Source: SIG603 sp964370775 (lineage in GTDB: Bacteria > Bacillota > Clostridia > Oscillospirales > Acutalibacteraceae). From it: a stretch of 13,672 nucleotides of DNA. Below, piece after piece: positions 13,619 to 13,672 of this stretch (the stretch's first letter is position 1; every line of letters begins with the position of its first letter). The notes under the pieces are model-generated. The model was not told where the DNA came from. It did no database searches and saw only the letters and a program-made list of their open reading frames with translations. The translations under genes were made by a program, and so were the position numbers. The stretch lies in assembly GCA_964370775.1 (NCBI GenBank), contig CAYJKT010000046.1, positions 1-13,672 of the forward strand, read 5' to 3'.

Positions 13619-13672
13619 GCGGGTGTAGTTCAGTGGTAGAACTCCAGCCTTCCAAGCTGGCCGTGTGGGTTC
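13619..13672 (+). tRNA. tRNA-Gly (anticodon UCC), 3' end cut by the window edge
   Basis: The acceptor arm GCGGGTG, D-arm with GTTC/GAAC, anticodon stem CCAGC/GCTGG and anticodon loop CTTCCAA (anticodon TCC) are visible, followed by the variable region and the start of the T-arm (GTGGGTTC). It decodes GGA and GGG. 54 nt are inside the window; the rest of the T-arm, acceptor strand and any further tRNAs lie beyond it. Confidence 0.95.

Overview
The window is AT-rich, gene-dense DNA with Gram-positive promoters (TTGACA-17 bp-TATAAT) and strong AGGAGG ribosome binding sites. Gene content (a Bacillus YdjI/YdjG/YdjH-like membrane-stress set, a LytR-CpsA-Psr wall enzyme, a THUMP rRNA methyltransferase like YpsC, a YegS/BmrU-type lipid kinase) points to a low-GC Bacillota, most likely a clostridial (Lachnospirales-like) organism. 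The species cannot be named from sequence alone. A run of exactly 100 N at 8601-8700 shows this is a scaffolded draft assembly.

Layout. 1-1328 (-): N-terminal half of valS, running off the left edge. 1507-2412 (+): an APH/choline-kinase-fold phosphotransferase read divergently from valS, with back-to-back promoters between them. 2484-6289 (-): a three-gene operon. It encodes an SPFH protein with three C-terminal zinc ribbons, then a double zinc-ribbon protein with a C-terminal membrane segment, then a secreted/membrane TPM-domain protein. The last two are translationally coupled, and a long intercistronic stem-loop separates the first two. 6550-8883 (+): a THUMP-type rRNA guanine methyltransferase, a diacylglycerol-kinase-like lipid kinase and a 5'-truncated TM2-domain membrane protein; the assembly gap falls between the last two. 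8973-10346 (+): a lipoprotein alpha/beta hydrolase. 10429-11517 (-): an LCP-family wall polymer ligase. 11748-13427 (-): a MarR regulator followed 3 nt later by a CPA-family cation/proton antiporter, under a promoter with a GTTTC/GAAAC dyad at its start point. 13619-13672 (+): the first 54 nt of tRNA-Gly(UCC).

How the genes relate. Most of the window is housekeeping (translation, rRNA modification, wall assembly). Two units look like stress modules. One is the SPFH/zinc-ribbon/TPM cassette, which resembles the partners of PspA in Bacillus subtilis but has no pspA here. The other is the MarR-antiporter pair, probably autoregulated. Every intergenic space is under 300 bp; nearly all are explained by promoters, terminators or the stem-loop. 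I saw no insertion sequence, prophage, CRISPR array or riboswitch.
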